This document shows, piece after piece, positions 1 to 12,000 of a stretch of DNA of 64,000 nucleotides. The notes beneath the pieces were generated by a model. The model was given only the letters and a program-made list of their open reading frames with translations. It was not told where the DNA came from and ran no database searches. The first letter of the stretch is position 1, and each line of letters begins with the position of its first letter. The translations under genes were made by a program, and so were the position numbers. Origin of the DNA: Closterium sp. NIES-65 (Eukaryota > Streptophyta > Zygnematophyceae > Desmidiales > Closteriaceae); the NCBI GenBank assembly GCA_948144175.1, contig CANXME010002314.1:62001-126000 (forward strand). The letters run 5' to 3'.

Positions 1-654
1 TAGCATCGGCTGACTGCCAGGTCAGCTGGTCGTCTCCCGCCGGTGGATGCTTTTGTCGCAGCTCGTCTAGAATTTCTGGGCTCGGTGTACAGACGGGTGT
101 TGACTCGAGCGTCAACACGGCTCGACGCAGACTGCCACGTTTCGCCAACCCCTCGGCTCTGCTCAGGACACCTGTCACATCGGGTTGGTGACGTGGGGGC
201 GGAGGGGCGTTGACCGCGTTTATCGCCTCCTGGTAGAGCTGTGACCACTCGCCTCGCTGGAATGCCCGAAGACGGGCCTTGATTTGTGGCCAATTTGGGT
301 GCTTTGGCGAAGCCTGGCGAAGGGTCAGACGCGGGAGGAAGAGAAGCAGCGTCCAACCCGCTTCGGAGTCAGGGTTTCGCGAAAGGTGAAGTAGCGGGGT
401 CAGGAGTGTCAGCGAGAATAACTGGCACAGGTTAGGCGGTAATCGTCTTGACAGCAGCGGTTGGCGACTATCGCAGAGGGCGGAGATGTCCCAGTTCGCT
501 ATGTCGGCGAATTTATCCCCCATCTCCGCTAGCTCCACTGGCGAAAAATAGCGCGGGCGCTGCGGGGCCAATCCTGACACTGGGTGGAGGGAAGCGTTTC
601 GATGTCTGCGTGCGCGACTCGGTGGCGTTGACTGCTGCCGAGTTGGATTCTCAT
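1..654 (-). pseudogene. L0: partial RLE-type LINE, region just before the RT core
   Basis: The minus strand of about 1-540 reads as the segment that precedes the reverse-transcriptase core in the other type A LINEs here. It includes recognisable stretches such as NWDIxALCDSRQP, LLLFLPRLTLRQ and RAFQRGEWxQLY. The frame stays open to the left window edge, so the RT and nuclease parts would lie outside the window. To the right, LINE similarity fades after about 600 and is replaced at about 655 by a 5' promoter module. The antisense-ORF region and the hairpins found in full copies are missing. This is seen directly by comparison with 16480-17010 and 31560-32060. I call it a 5'-deleted copy; its activity cannot be judged. 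Confidence 0.8.
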
Positions 655-783
655 CTCGGTTAGGAGAGAGACCCAACCAAAAGCTGAATAATGAAGAGGC
701 CACAAGGCCTGCTGAGGCCTTTATACTAGGACTAGGGAGGCTAGGGAGGCTAGGGGAGGCTTGAGAGGCTAAGTCACTAGGTG

Positions 784-785
<2 letters not shown>
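655..785 (-). promoter_or_regulatory. Solo LINE 5' module (copy a) with TATA box
   Basis: This 131-bp stretch matches the 5' flank of L5 (39296-39425) base for base as far as I can read. On the minus strand it carries TATAAAG at 719-725, and about 25-30 bases downstream a CTCATTATTC-like initiator. It sits between a CT tract on the right and the truncated L0 on the left, without the hairpins that normally follow it. A sense-strand LINE promoter is inferred from the TATA box and its recurrence. Confidence 0.6.
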
Positions 786-860
<75 letters not shown>

Positions 861-868
861 CTCTCTCC
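786..868. repeat. (CT)n / (GA)n microsatellite
   Basis: A nearly pure CT dinucleotide run, with a few interruptions after 856. It separates two identical LINE 5' modules. The same tract type bounds every LINE 3' end in the window. Confidence 0.95.
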
Positions 869-999
869 CGCTCGGTTAGGAGAGAGACCCAACCAAAAGC
901 TGAATAATGAAGAGGCCACAAGGCCTGCTGAGGCCTTTATACTAGGACTAGGGAGGCTAGGGAGGCTAGGGGAGGCTTGAGAGGCTAAGTCACTAGGTG

Positions 1000-1001
<2 letters not shown>
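869..1001 (-). promoter_or_regulatory. Solo LINE 5' module (copy b) with TATA box
   Basis: A second copy of the module at 655-785, with TATAAAG on the minus strand at 935-941. Both sides are CT tracts, so the module stands alone with no LINE body attached. Confidence 0.6.

Positions 1002-1065
<64 letters not shown>
1002..1065. repeat. (CT)n / (GA)n microsatellite at the 3' end of L1
   Basis: A pure CT run that ends exactly where the 3' untranslated region of L1 starts on the minus strand. Confidence 0.95.
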
Positions 1066-1068
<3 letters not shown>

Positions 1069-1428
1069 CAGTCATGTATTGATATGGGTCCCACGGTACA
1101 AACATGGCAGGCGGTAAATACTAGCTTGTCTAAACATGGAAGCAACCGAGAAGGTAGAGCTAACAAGCAAACAAAACCAGCACGTACAGACTAAACACAC
1201 CGAAACACCTAGCTGTCAGAGCCACCCTCCGCAAACAAATCCCTGAGAAACCCCCATTCCCCCTGTCCTGTGTCTCCTCCTAAGCCCATGTGCCTCCCCT
1301 TAACCCCTTCCACGCCGCAACTTCCTCACCCCTTCCCTGAGACACCCTCCAAGGTCTCTGGTCCCTCCGAACCCTCCCAGTCAGCAGTGGCAGGATCCTC
1401 GTGCTCACCCCCCGGCCCCCTCAGTCTC

Positions 1429-4400
1429 TCAGGCCGCCCTGGCAGGGGCGTGCCGCTCCTCATACTCGTCTTCCAAGGTCTGCCAAAGGTCCCCCAGCCT
1501 GGGTGCCCAAGGGTCCGCCGCTGTCTGTGGGAAGGCCGTGTCCGCCGCTCGGTTGGACTTGGAGAGGATGGAGATCGCCTGGCTGCGCTGGAGCACCATG
1601 GACCACCGTTGCCTGAAGTGTGCATTGAGTCGGGCGGCGGTCGTCGTGAGGCGTCCCTTCCTGTATTTCGTCTTGGCGGCATGGGTGGCTAGCAAACGGA
1701 TGAACTGCTGCGTGTCCTTAGCCAGAGCCCCATACGTCTCTACCGCCAGCCCAAAAAACCCAGCGTAGCTAGGGCGGCCCTCGTAGAGCCTGTGCTTTCC
1801 CTCGGAAGCTTCCTCCGCTGCCCACCCAGGCGACTTCCTGGCTCTCTTGTCCCGCCTCTGCAATACCGGATCCGTGACCGTGACATCCGTTACCCACGTT
1901 TCCCCTGACTCCTGGTCTCGGATGGCCAGGTCTGCACGCTTTCGGAGGACGGGGGGAGAGAAAGCCGTGGTCTCATGGAACGTCTTGTAACCCGCATCCT
2001 TGGCCATCCTGAGAGCCGCGAAAACCAGGGCGTGGTGGGTCCTTACGACGTCCCCTCCATCCCCACACCGCAGGAGGTGGTTGGGGAGGCTCTTATCGGC
2101 GATCGTCGCGTTTTCCCGCTTGCACGGACACACCTCGGCGACCGGCAGCTCCATGCCCAACCGCAGGCCCAAGGCCATCGAGAATTGACCAGGGGATAAG
2201 CTAAGGTCTCCTCTCGTTGGGATGGCATGGAGCCAGTCACCTGCACCCACCCCCTTGAGGCTGATGAGGCGGATGGCGTGGCCCCTGTCCTCCCCCGGCC
2301 GGTCCTAAAGTGTGTCTGCTAGGAGTTCCAACGCCCGCCGCTGGTTGATAGACTTGGACAGCCCCAGCTGCAGGTTCCCAGTGCCCAGACTCCCTGCCCT
2401 GTACTGCTCTAGTGTTGCTCGGGCTTCAGCAGGGAGGTTACCCTCCATCGTGGCTCTGGGGTTGGTCTCAGGTGGCAGTGGGGCCCACTCGTGGGAGAGG
2501 AGCTGTGTCGCCCGGCTCAGGAGGCAGTCCGTTGGCAGGTTCAGCTGCCTCAGTAGGATGTGTGCCGCCGTGACTGAAGCCAGGTATGCCGCGGGTGCCT
2601 CAGAGATAGGGTCGATCACCCCGAGGCCGCCCAGGCGGATGGGGAGTGTCCCCTGACGCCATAGCAGGCTCTGCTCAAGCTCGGAGGTGGGGATCCGTAG
2701 TTTCGCCGCGGTGAGCGCCGAGCCCAGGAGAGCCTCACTCCACTCCCTCCATTCTCGCGCACTTAGTGTTGAAGCCGGGGTCGTCCGGAGCATGTACGAG
2801 ATCCGCCGTGAGATGCTGCGTGAGACCATAAGGAGCGCGTGCTGCGGGTTCAGTTGTGAAATGAGGAGGAGCGGTGATGCCGCCTCCCCCAGCGCCGCCC
2901 GTACGTGGTCCGTGCAGAAGTCATCAGTCCCAACTGGGCTGCCCAACACCTTGATTCCTCCCGGGTTCGAGGTCAGCCCAAGCGGCAACTCCTCCTGCTG
3001 CTCGCTCGCGTTCCTCCCCCAGGCCGTTGATTTGGCAATGTTGCATCGCAGTCCTGCTTTTCCCAAAGCCGCAGCGATCGTGTCGAAGGCGAGGCAGGCG
3101 GCTTCACGCGGGCCGACAATCGTAATGTCGTCGGCGTAGGCAACGATCGCCACATCCGGCAGAGTAGTGGCCACACTCAGCAGGGCTGGCTGGATCGCCG
3201 CCGCGAACAGGAGCGGGCCGAGTGGATCGCCTTGGCGAACTCCGCGGGAGCTCAGGATGTACTCAGTGTCAAAACGCTGGTCGACCACGAGCCTCGACGG
3301 GCCGTCGTAGAGGTTTCGGACCAGGGGGAGTAGGGGGTTGAGGTTAGACCATTGCAGCGCCTCGAAGAAAGCCCTGCGTTCGACGCTGTTGAACGTGTTC
3401 TCTACGTCCAGCTGCAGCGCGATCCGCGGGACGTCCTCCTGTAGTAGCGCTCTAACCGAGTGTATGATGCACTCCGCTCCCCCCGGGATGGCCACGCCGA
3501 ATTGGACCGGGAGAAAGAACTCACGGATCTTGGGGCCGAGCGAGTGTAGAGCTGCTTTCGCTAACACTCTGAGCAATGTTTCGCCAATCGCGATAGGCCT
3601 GACCCCACCCCCCGGTTTCTCCAAAGCTATCAGGCGCGAGGATAGGGCAAGGTCGCGCAGCTCCTGTGACTGGTAGGTGCTAAGGAAATTGTTAACTGTC
3701 TTGGCGAGTAGAATTAATATCTCCTCATTTGCGAGAGCAGGATCTCTTAGGTGCTCAAAGCACGTTCCAGAGGGCCCCCCACCCACCCCATTCGGGCACT
3801 TCGCCAGGATTTCGCGAAGAGCGTCGATCTGGATGGCGAGCCCAGAGGTTGCAACCCCTGTTACCCAGGCTGGAAGATCGTCTTCAGCATGTGGGTGTTT
3901 CGCCCGGAGTGCAGCGAGGGTTGCCGAACTGGGTTCAGCGAGTGGGCTGGTGCGTAACGCAGCAACCGCCTTCGAGATATTGCCCTTTTTCATTAGCCCT
4001 TCGGCACGTGCACAAACACCTTCGTCGTCCGGTTGGTGTCGTAGCGGGGCTTCGGTATCGGGGATAGTGCCAGCTTCCTCGAAAAGTCCCTCCCATTTCC
4101 CCTGCTGAAATTGGTGCAGCCGAGCCTCAATTCGAGCCCAGCGGCTCCCAATAACAGGTTCGGGAGAGGGTCGTAGTGTAAGCCTCGGTAGGAAGAGAAG
4201 AATCTTCCACGCACCTAGGCACGTGGGGAACTTCTCCAGCCTCAGAAGTGGCGCCAGCAGACAGAGGCTGTATTTGTCTAGGATTTGTGGAGGTAGGCGG
4301 CGAACAAGGAAGGGCTGGTCACTACGTTGCAGTTGCTGCATATCCCAACCCCCAGCTTCTTGCCAGATGGCCTCATCCTTCGCCATGTCAGTAGGCGAGA

Positions 4401-6150
4401 AGACATCCGTCGCATCCATTGCTCCACCTGTATCTCCCACAGCTTGTTGGTTCTGCCCATCCCCCCTCGACCCTCTTCCCCGTGTGTTGGGTGCATTCCT
4501 GTCCACCCCAGTTTCCTCCTCCAGGGACACCTCCTCAGATTCAGCTTCGTCACCACACATAAATTCTGGGTCGCCACCGTTGTCCTCAGAGCCCGCTGCT
4601 TCCTCCTCATTCGTTAGTGCTGCCCCCGCCTCTGGTCTGTCGTGGCGTTCCCGCCAGGTGCCAACTTGCACAGGGATCTCAGATCCCCCCACCAGGGCCC
4701 TTCCCCCTCGCCCTCCGCGCGCTCCCCGTGCACCGCCCCCCCGTTGAGTCCTCCCCGCGCTTGTTGGCGCTCTTGCCACCACGCCCGTAGCTCCACGTCC
4801 CGCCGGCAGCCACGGTGTCCGACCTCCGCGGGGCGGTCCCCAGGTTATTGCCGCTCGTCCCGTCGCGTGGCGGGTGTTGTGTGCAACGGCATTCGTGGTG
4901 TTTGGAGCCTCAGCGTGCACTGCCGTTGCTGGTGTTACGTTGGGAGCGGAAGCGTCCCGGGAGATTCCTGGCGGGCGACTTCCAGCCTCAGCCTCCTCTC
5001 TAACCTCTCGCTGGCTCACCGATGACGACCGATGCGCTCGCTCAGATGGCGATTGCCCTTGCAGAAGCCAGCCCAGGAGGGGTCCCGGGGAGCCAGGTCC
5101 CAGCCCTGCTCCGGGCCGTCTCGGCGCTGGCTGGGCACGCAGCTTCTTCTTCGAAACCGCCCGTGCAGCGCCGGAAGAAGCTCCGTTCGCAGGTCCCAGA
5201 AACTCACCCTCCGCTTGGCCGCGCTCCTGCCTGTTTGCGGCCGCGGCAGGTACACGCGTTCCGGCGCTCGCAGGGACAGGCGTTGCGTCAACCTCTGACG
5301 GGGCTGCGCCCTGCTCCCCAGCCGCAGCAGACACCACTGCCGCCAGCACAGCCGCCGTTACAGGTGCCGGAGACGCCGACAACACCGCCTCCGCGGTCTG
5401 CTCCTGATCCACGCCCGGGCTTGGCTCCTCCGCCTCCTTCTGTGCCGCCCGTGGGGCGGCAGCGTGTGAAGTTGAGCCGCCGCCAACGGCAGCGGCAGAA
5501 CCGCCGGCAAACACAGGGTCCGCCACCGTCTCAGCTGCAGTCGCAGCAGCAGCAACAGCTCCCTCAAGCACCAATCCAGCCGCCCTCCTAGGCACCACAT
5601 CGGCCCCCAGCACAGTCCCCACTGCGGCGTTTTCCCCTACCCTTCCAGCCGCTACCGCCTCGTCCCCCAATGCCCCAAGTTCCCCCGTCACACTTCCCGC
5701 ACGCCCCGAGCTCGCCTCCTCCCCCTGCCTTGGTTCTTGGCGCGCCCCCAACTCGCGTCGAGCAGCGCGTGATGCACGTTGGGACGTGCATGACACTCCT
5801 GTCATATGTGCTCGACCAGCTACACGTGACACTGGTGCAGCAGGAGGTGCAGATCGAGGCGATGCAGCCGGCGGAGCAGTCGGCGGCGGTGGCGGTGGCG
5901 GAGGAGCTGCAGCATTACCTCCCCCTGATTGGCTATGTGCCGGGCTCTCCTGGGGCTGCCCTCGGGCCCGGCCCTGGAGCTTTGGCGCGGCTTGCTGCTT
6001 CGGCCCGGGGCGACCCGCTCTACCTTGTTGCGGCAGCCGCGTCCGTCTTGCGCTGGCTAGACGGGAGGCTGTGTTGGATCCTCGTTGAGTAGCGGTAGAC
6101 TTCCCCTTGCCAGCCCCCTTTGTAGCAGGTCTGGGTTTGGGCTTCCCCAT
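1429..6150 (-). pseudogene. L1 sense ORF: reverse transcriptase plus RLE-like endonuclease, one in-frame stop
   Basis: The longest minus-strand frame starts at 6150 and runs 1281 codons to a TAG at 2305-2307. The same frame then continues to 1429, for about 1573 codons in all. The related L3 has a sense codon at the position of the TAG, so this is a single nonsense change. The first ~450 residues are Ala/Gly/Pro/Glu-rich and probably disordered. RT motifs follow: a LIALEKPGGG stretch, RQGDPLGPLLF, and YADD at residues 1005-1008. After the stop come a Cys/His cluster (CPC ... NHLLRC) and an RLE-like core RADLAIRD ... VTDVTVTDP, then FRQRWSMVLQ. By homology this protein nicks target DNA and reverse-transcribes the LINE RNA. 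The N-terminal third overlaps an antisense ORF and may not be translated as such. Confidence 0.85.
5022..6092 (+). pseudogene. L1 antisense ORF, counterpart of the type A antisense protein
   Basis: A plus-strand frame opens with ATG at 5022 and runs to 6092 with a single TAG at 5589-5591. It uses the same phase relative to the sense frame as the type A antisense ORFs: its third base is the sense second base. The first half is Pro/Gln-rich with basic patches (RRKKLRSQ, KLSRRQRQRQNRRQ). The last ~115 codons look like packed helices (LLSYVLDQLHVTLVQQEVQIEA, then VAEELQHYL and LVAAAASVLRWL). Position, composition and helical C-terminus parallel the L4 and L5 proteins, but residue identity is low, so homology is inferred. 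The upstream TATA-like element (CATAAATT near 4555) is weak and distant. No known family recognised. Confidence 0.5.
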
Positions 6151-6256
6151 GGCGGTGTATACACGCCCGGGGGTGTTGTTGTACCTGCCGTAGATCTATG
6201 CCTCCTTTTTGTATTGCCCCATGTTGACCTGCCAGGAGCTTACTCCCTTGCCACAC

Positions 6257-6310
6257 CTCACGCGCGGCCGTAGGCCGCGCTGGCGAGCGGCGGCCGGCGT
6301 GAGCCGCCGG
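6257..6310 (-). other. GC-rich double-hairpin region at the L1 5' end
   Basis: CTCACGC at 6257-6263 can pair perfectly with GCGTGAG at 6297-6303, enclosing a GCGCGGCC/GGCCGCGC hairpin and further GC-rich stems. The corresponding outer pair in L4 and L5 is CTCACGC with GCGCGAG, which still pairs through one G-U on the RNA. This supports a structured RNA at the start of the LINE transcript. Confidence 0.6.
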
Positions 6311-6466
6311 TTTTGGAGAGTAAACTGAACTCACCAGTGAATAATAAGCCCCATGGGCGGAGATCTAGGGGCTTTATACTAGGAAGAACAGGCTAAAAAC
6401 GGCTAAGGACAGGAGACTAGGTTAGAGAGGCCGAAAAAACGGCTAAGGACTTGGAACTAGGCCATT
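6311..6466 (-). promoter_or_regulatory. L1 5' module with TATA box
   Basis: The minus strand carries TATAAAG at 6372-6378, followed about 30 bases downstream by a TTATTATTC-like initiator (plus-strand GAATAATAAG near 6341). The module lies between the hairpin region of L1 and the short CT run at the 3' end of L2. A sense-strand promoter is inferred from recurrence of the same arrangement in L4 and L5. Confidence 0.6.
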
Positions 6467-6566
6467 CCTCTCTCTAATGGTCCTTTTATTGATATAGCAG
6501 TCAAGTACAGGCAGGCAAGTTATAGTGGCCTAGGTAACAAGCATGCTGGTTGCAAACATCGCCGAT

Positions 6567-8693
6567 CTACAACTCTACGAGGGGCTCAATCACTGCAAAG
6601 CAGTCCCCTAGATGCAACTCATCCCCAATTCCTCCCACCGGCGGGTTCTCAACCGTCGCCGCCTCCCCAAGCTTGAGCAGGAGGCCTACAGATTGGGCCC
6701 TTTGCAGGGCCACAGACCAGCGTTGCCTGAACTGGTGCAGGAACTTTGCAGCATAGAACGATTTAGAGTCGGCGTTGAAGTGCCGCGGAGCTGCAGTCTC
6801 CGCTAAGAGCTTCAAAAAGGCTGGTACCTCCGCACACGGGCAGCCATAGGTGTCCACAGCCAGGGGGAAGAAGGTCACCGTCTCTGGTAGGGAGGCGTAG
6901 TGCTGGATTTTCTTGTCCGCTTGCTCCCGGGCCGCCCAGCCCCTGCCCTTCTGTGCCTCCGGATCCCTTGTGCTAATGGGGTCGGTGATGGTGACGTCAC
7001 ATACATAGACGGCCCCACTGCTCCTGTCTGTCATTGTAAATTCGGCCGTCTGTTCCTCAACGGGGCAGTGCGCTGAGGACTCGCTGAGAATGATGAAACC
7101 CGCGTCCTGGGCCATGCTGATGCAGGCATCGCGCAGCTCGTTGTGGGTGTTGATGCGATGCTTGCCTGTGCCGCAGCGGAGAAGGTGGTTCGGGAGGCGG
7201 GGGTCCGTGATCTCCGTGTGATCCGCACAGTCGCAATTCTTCGGCGTGGAGAAGGGGAGGGCCAGCCGGAAACGTACGGCATTGGAAAAGTGAGTGGGCC
7301 CTATCCTCCTGTTGGCCGCAATCGGGATAGCGGTCAGCCAATCCCCAGTCCCATATCCCGTCATTGAGTACATCCGCTGCGTATGTCCGCACAAGGGGTT
7401 CACCGCCATCTCCCTCGTCGCCTGCACCTGCGCCGCATATCTACTCCCATCCACCCTTAGCGCCAATGCGTGCTGGAGCCTCAAATCAGTTCGCTCTAGC
7501 CGTTCTTTCTCCAGGACTTCTCGCGCATCGTCGGGTAACGCTGCTTCTCACTCCGACAGCCACGTGTGAAGGGGCGTGGTGGTGTCAGCGGGCAACTGCA
7601 TGTGGTCCCGCGCCTGCGCCAGCGCGCCCTCAGGGGCGCCATCTAGTGATGCGATGAAAAGCGCCGCCTGCGTGAAGCTCGCGGCGAACCCGAAAACACC
7701 CTCGACCAGCGGGTCAGTGATGCCTATCCCTCCCAAAGACGGCGGCAAAGACGCCTGCGCCCAGACACGTGCTTGCTCGGTACGGCAGGTGGGGACGCGA
7801 AGGTGGCATGCTGTGAGTAGTGCCGCTAGCAGGTCTGTCCCCCACTGGCTCCAGGTCTCTCGTGGCAAAAGGGAAAGCGGTGTTGTTCTGGTAAGATATG
7901 CCACGCGCCTCGAAATGCAGCGGGTGAGCAATAACGAGGCTACCTGCGGGTCGGCTTTCTCAAGCAGTGGCAGAGGTTTGGCCATCTCCTGCAGCTGACC
8001 CGACAGGAACTGTGACGCCCCCCTGTCAGGCCCCACGAAGCTTCCGAGCAAGCGAACACCTTTCTGGGAGAATGGTACGCCGTGCGGCAACCGATCCTTT
8101 ACTGCTGCTTCTCTGCTCCAGGCTGCGCATTTCTGCGCATTATGTCGTAATCCCAGGTGTGCCAGCTTCTCGGTGAAATGATTGAAGGCTGCTACAGTAG
8201 CCGTCGCCTCCCCCAGGAATGTGACGTCGTCAGCGTATGCCAGACACAGCACCTGGGGGTGTGCTGCAGCAGTGTCGCGGAGTGCAGTGTGCATTCCCGC
8301 CGCAAACAGTAGTGGGCCAAGTGGGTCCCCTTGGCGCACGCCCCGTTCGCTGATCAGTGGGTCCGATCCGAAATTCGCGTCGACGAATAATTTCGACGGG
8401 TTACCGTATGTCAGTTTCACCATCGGCAGTAGTGGCGACAACTCCGGTCCTTGTAACGCTGTCGCGATAGCTTGCCGTGAAATGCTGTTGAATGCATTTG
8501 AGATGTCGGTTTGCAGCACGAGGCTGTTGGGAAGCTTGTCCAGATACGCCCGTGCCACGTGGATGACTGCCTCGGCTCCTCCAGGCACAGCTACGCCATA
8601 CTGTAGAGGCAGGAAAAAGGCCCGCGCGGCCTCTCCCATGGCTGCGAGGGCTGCTTTGGCAGTCAGCCGCGTGATACATTCGCCAATGGCGAT
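6567..8693 (-). pseudogene. L2 sense ORF, 3' part: RT palm, Cys/His motif and RLE-like nuclease
   Basis: Downstream half of the L2 sense frame (minus strand), ending at 6567. From the COP1 boundary it reads GECITRLTAKAAL, DISNAFNS, RQGDPLGPLLF and YADD (near 8226-8237), then the thumb region. A TGA at 7548-7550 replaces the Cys codon of L4. The frame then continues with CDC ... NHLLRC, a TAEFTMTD ... VCDVTITDP nuclease core and FRQRWSVALQRAQ. Residues match L4 almost one for one. With COP1 inside RT and the stop codon, this copy cannot make a full protein. Confidence 0.9.
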
Positions 8694-8823
8694 TGTGAAA
8701 GGAATGAACAGGAATGAATTGACTAAGTCAGAGTTGGGTACAAATACAACCCTAGCAAACTGTACCCCATATGTGCTACCCCACTATAGCCTACAAACAT
8801 GCATCAGCTATAATAATCTGACA
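8694..8823 (-). repeat. COP1 3' LTR (130 bp)
   Basis: Direct repeat of 16068-16197, TG...CA ends. On the left it is flanked by target duplication GCGAT (8689-8693). It is unusually short for a copia LTR. Confidence 0.93.
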
Positions 8824-9027
8824 CACCCCCATAGGCAAAGTGGGGGAGAACAAGGGGTCACAAGACCAGTCAAGTAAAGCAAAGCAAGCTCAGGGTGGAT
8901 CACAAAGTCACCACACAGTCCGAGCACAAGAGCAAGGCCAGAGGCCAGTTCACATGCAGGAGTACAGACATATATATAAAACTAGACAAGCAAGAGCAGG
9001 TATATATATGTCAAAGTACAAGTAAAA

Positions 9028-12000
9028 TCAAGAAGAGAGCAAGTGAGGCAAGACAGGTACAAGACCCAGCTGGGTACAAAAGCGCTGATGGTCGCAAGGC
9101 GCAAGTGCCTTGGTGAACACATCAGCAGTGTTGGCCTCAGAGGCCACGTAAGCAAGTCGCAACTGACCACGCTGCTGCAGCTCACGAGCAAGGAAGTAGC
9201 GGAGAGCAATGTGCTTCGTTCTGTGCTCCAAGCGCTGCTCTCGACACAAGGCCAACATGGCCTTGTTGTCTACGTACAGCACTGGAGGAGAACGAGGCAG
9301 CTCTCCAAGGTCAGACAGCAGGTAGGTGAGCCAGCGAAGCTCCTGTGCAGCCATGGCCCCGGCGTAGATCTCAGCCTCACAACTGGAGCCGAGAACCGAA
9401 GACGAGCGAGTAGACCGCCACGAGACAGAGCCGGAACCAAGGCTGAAGGTGTAACCCTGTGACGACCGCTGCGTAGCCTGGTCGTCAGCCCAAGAAGTGT
9501 CTGCGTGCCCAGTAAGGACCACTGGACTCCGCCCTCCAAGCACTAGCCCCATGCCCGACGTACTGCACAGGTAGCGCAATACCCTCTTCGCTGCAGCCAT
9601 GTGCTCTGGTCGGTGTCTCCCAGGAGCAACATAGCGTGCAAGGATGCTCAGAGGGTATGCAAGGTCAGGTCGTGTGCAGGTCATCAGGTACATGAGGCAG
9701 CCAACAAGCTCTGCATACGGACCACTCGACTCTACGGACTCATCCGAAGGCAGAGCTGAGAGTGAGTGGCGAGTAGGCAGAGGAGTGGCCTGAGGCGAGG
9801 AGTACGTGAAGCCGAAGCGCTGAAGGACCTGCTGCACCATGTGTGACTGAGTCAGGGTAATGGTGCGGCGTGCTCTGTCCCGAGTGATCTGCAAGCCAAG
9901 GTAGCTGCGCAGTTCACCCAGGTCTGTGCACGTGTGTCTCTTCAGCAGCTCGGACTTCACGTAGGCGAGTCCAGCAGTGTCCGCTGTGGCAAAGACCAAG
10001 TCGTCGACGTACACGAGGATGTAGAACGGCGGCAGGGAAGTGTCGGTGCGAAGAAACAGCGACGGGTCAGCAGTAGAAGGAGCAAACCCAAGAGCCGCAA
10101 GCGTAGTCCTCAGTGTGTCATGCCACTCACGCGGTGCCTGGCGGAGACCGTAGACTGGCCGTCGGAGGCTCCACTGGGTGCCAGGAGGGAAAGTCCCAGT
10201 GAAGCCAGGCGGACGGCGCAGCCAGATCTCCTCGTGCAGGCTACCCTGCAGGAATGCAGTGCTGAAGTCGAGAGAGTGAAGCTCGTAGTCGCGCTGAGCG
10301 GCAATGTGCAGCAGCACCCGAAGAGTGGTCATCTTCGGGGTGGGAGAGAAGGTCTGAAAGTAGTCAACTCCCTGCCGCTGACTGAAGCCACGAGCCACGT
10401 AACGCGCCTTGAAGACAGGCGGCGAGCCCGGCGGCCGCTTCACCCTGAAGATCCACATGCCACTGACGATGTTCGCCCCAGGAGGGGGAACCGCGTCAAC
10501 GTAGGTGCCTGTGGACTTCCAGGAAGCCATCTCTGCATCCATAGCTGCCTGCCACTGAGAGGAGTAGGGACCCTCTACGGCCTCCGCGTAAGAACGCGGA
10601 GTCGGGATGTCTAGTGCATCCGGGTCTCCCTCAGGGGCTAGCAGTACAGACGCGAGACGAGGTGAAGCAGCGGCTAGACACTGGAACTCCTCCTGCCTGT
10701 CCTCTAGGATGTCCGTGCCAAGGGCACACTCACCCCCGACGGACGGAGGACAGGCGGACTCAGACTCAGCGACAAGACGAGCAGCGTAGTCTAGACGACA
10801 GCGCGCAGCAAAGTCGACAAGCTCAGTGACAAGGGCAGACGCAGCAGACGACTCGAAGGAAGGGTCAGTGACAGCAGTAGCAAGGAGACGCGTGACAGTA
10901 GGACTGGCAGCACGAAGAGAGTCCGACTCCGGGTCGGCAAGAGCAGGAAGAGAGGAAGCAGGAGGAGAAGGCAAAGGGGCACGCAGAGGAGCAGTGGACG
11001 GACGCAGTGACATCCGGTGCGTGCCAGGGACAGGAGGAGGACGCTGACGCCACCCGCGACCACTAGCGCGCTCAGTACGAACAGGCGACGCAGGACGAGA
11101 CGCAGGCTCACGACGCTCAGTAAGGCCTCCAGTCGGACCAGCGTAGGGAGAAGGAGCAGGCAAAGGGGAGGCAGGCTCTAGCTGTGGCTGTGACCGGACA
11201 GGCTGTGGACCCTCTAAGGGAGGAGGAGGAGGAGCAAGACCAAGAACCTGCTCCAGGAGCGGAACGAAGTACGGTCGAGACCGCGCGGCGACGCCAGAAA
11301 CAGCAGGAACAGAACCAGCAGCTCCGGCCGGAGCACCCACTCCAGCAGCACCTCCAGCAGAACCACCAGAAGCTCCAGAACCTCCAGCAGCAGCACCAGG
11401 AGCACCGTCAGTCGGACCACCAACCGCAGGCTCAGCGCCAACGTCCTCAGCAGGACCAGCTCCAGGAGAACCCTCAGACCCAGCAGCTCCAGCACCCACA
11501 GGACGAGCACCGCCAGGTCGCGTGGCAGCAGCGCCCTCCGCAGCCGAAGAACCACTAGCACCAGCGGCACGCCTCCAGCGCCGGGCAAACCACTCACGCA
11601 GCTCCTGTGGAGAGAGCGGCTCCCGGCGAGACGAAGCACCCCCAGGCACAGCACCTCCAGGCTCGGCACCTCCAGGCTCAGCACCCCCAGGCTCAGCACC
11701 CCCAGGCTCAGTACCCCCAGACACAGCACCCCCAGGCACAGCACCCCCAGGCTCAGCACCCCCAGGCACAGCACCCCCAGGCTCAGCACCCCCAGGCCCA
11801 GCACCCCCAGACTCCGCACCCCCAGGCTCAGCACCCCCAGGCTCAGCACCCCTAGACTCCGCACCCCCAGGCTCAGCTCCCGCAGCAGCACCGGAGTCAC
11901 CAGTGACCTCGACAGGCTCGACCGCGTCTACCTGAGACACACCTGAAGGGGCAGGACCCTGAGGGGGGAGGGGGACTACTGGGGGGGGACCTGGTACCAA

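Larger units (their letters stand above)
1066..6466 (-). mobile_element. L1: near-complete type B RLE LINE
   Basis: A full-length LINE on the minus strand. Order from its 5' end: a TATA-bearing module (6311-6466), a GC-rich hairpin region (6257-6310), the sense ORF (6150 down to 1429), a 3' untranslated region, and a GA tract (1065 down to 1002). The 3' terminus carries the ATATCAAT motif shared by all copies. RT and nuclease sequences differ clearly from type A (L2, L4, L5), so this is a second subfamily with the same insertion preference. An antisense ORF lies in its 5' part. The only clear lesion in the sense frame is one nonsense codon. Confidence 0.85.

Noticed and set aside
997-1194. 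ORFs coding Ser-Leu or Arg-Glu repeats across the CT tracts (also at 28904-29116 and 39409-39621)
   Set aside because: They are translations of a dinucleotide repeat, and no conserved sequence extends from them.
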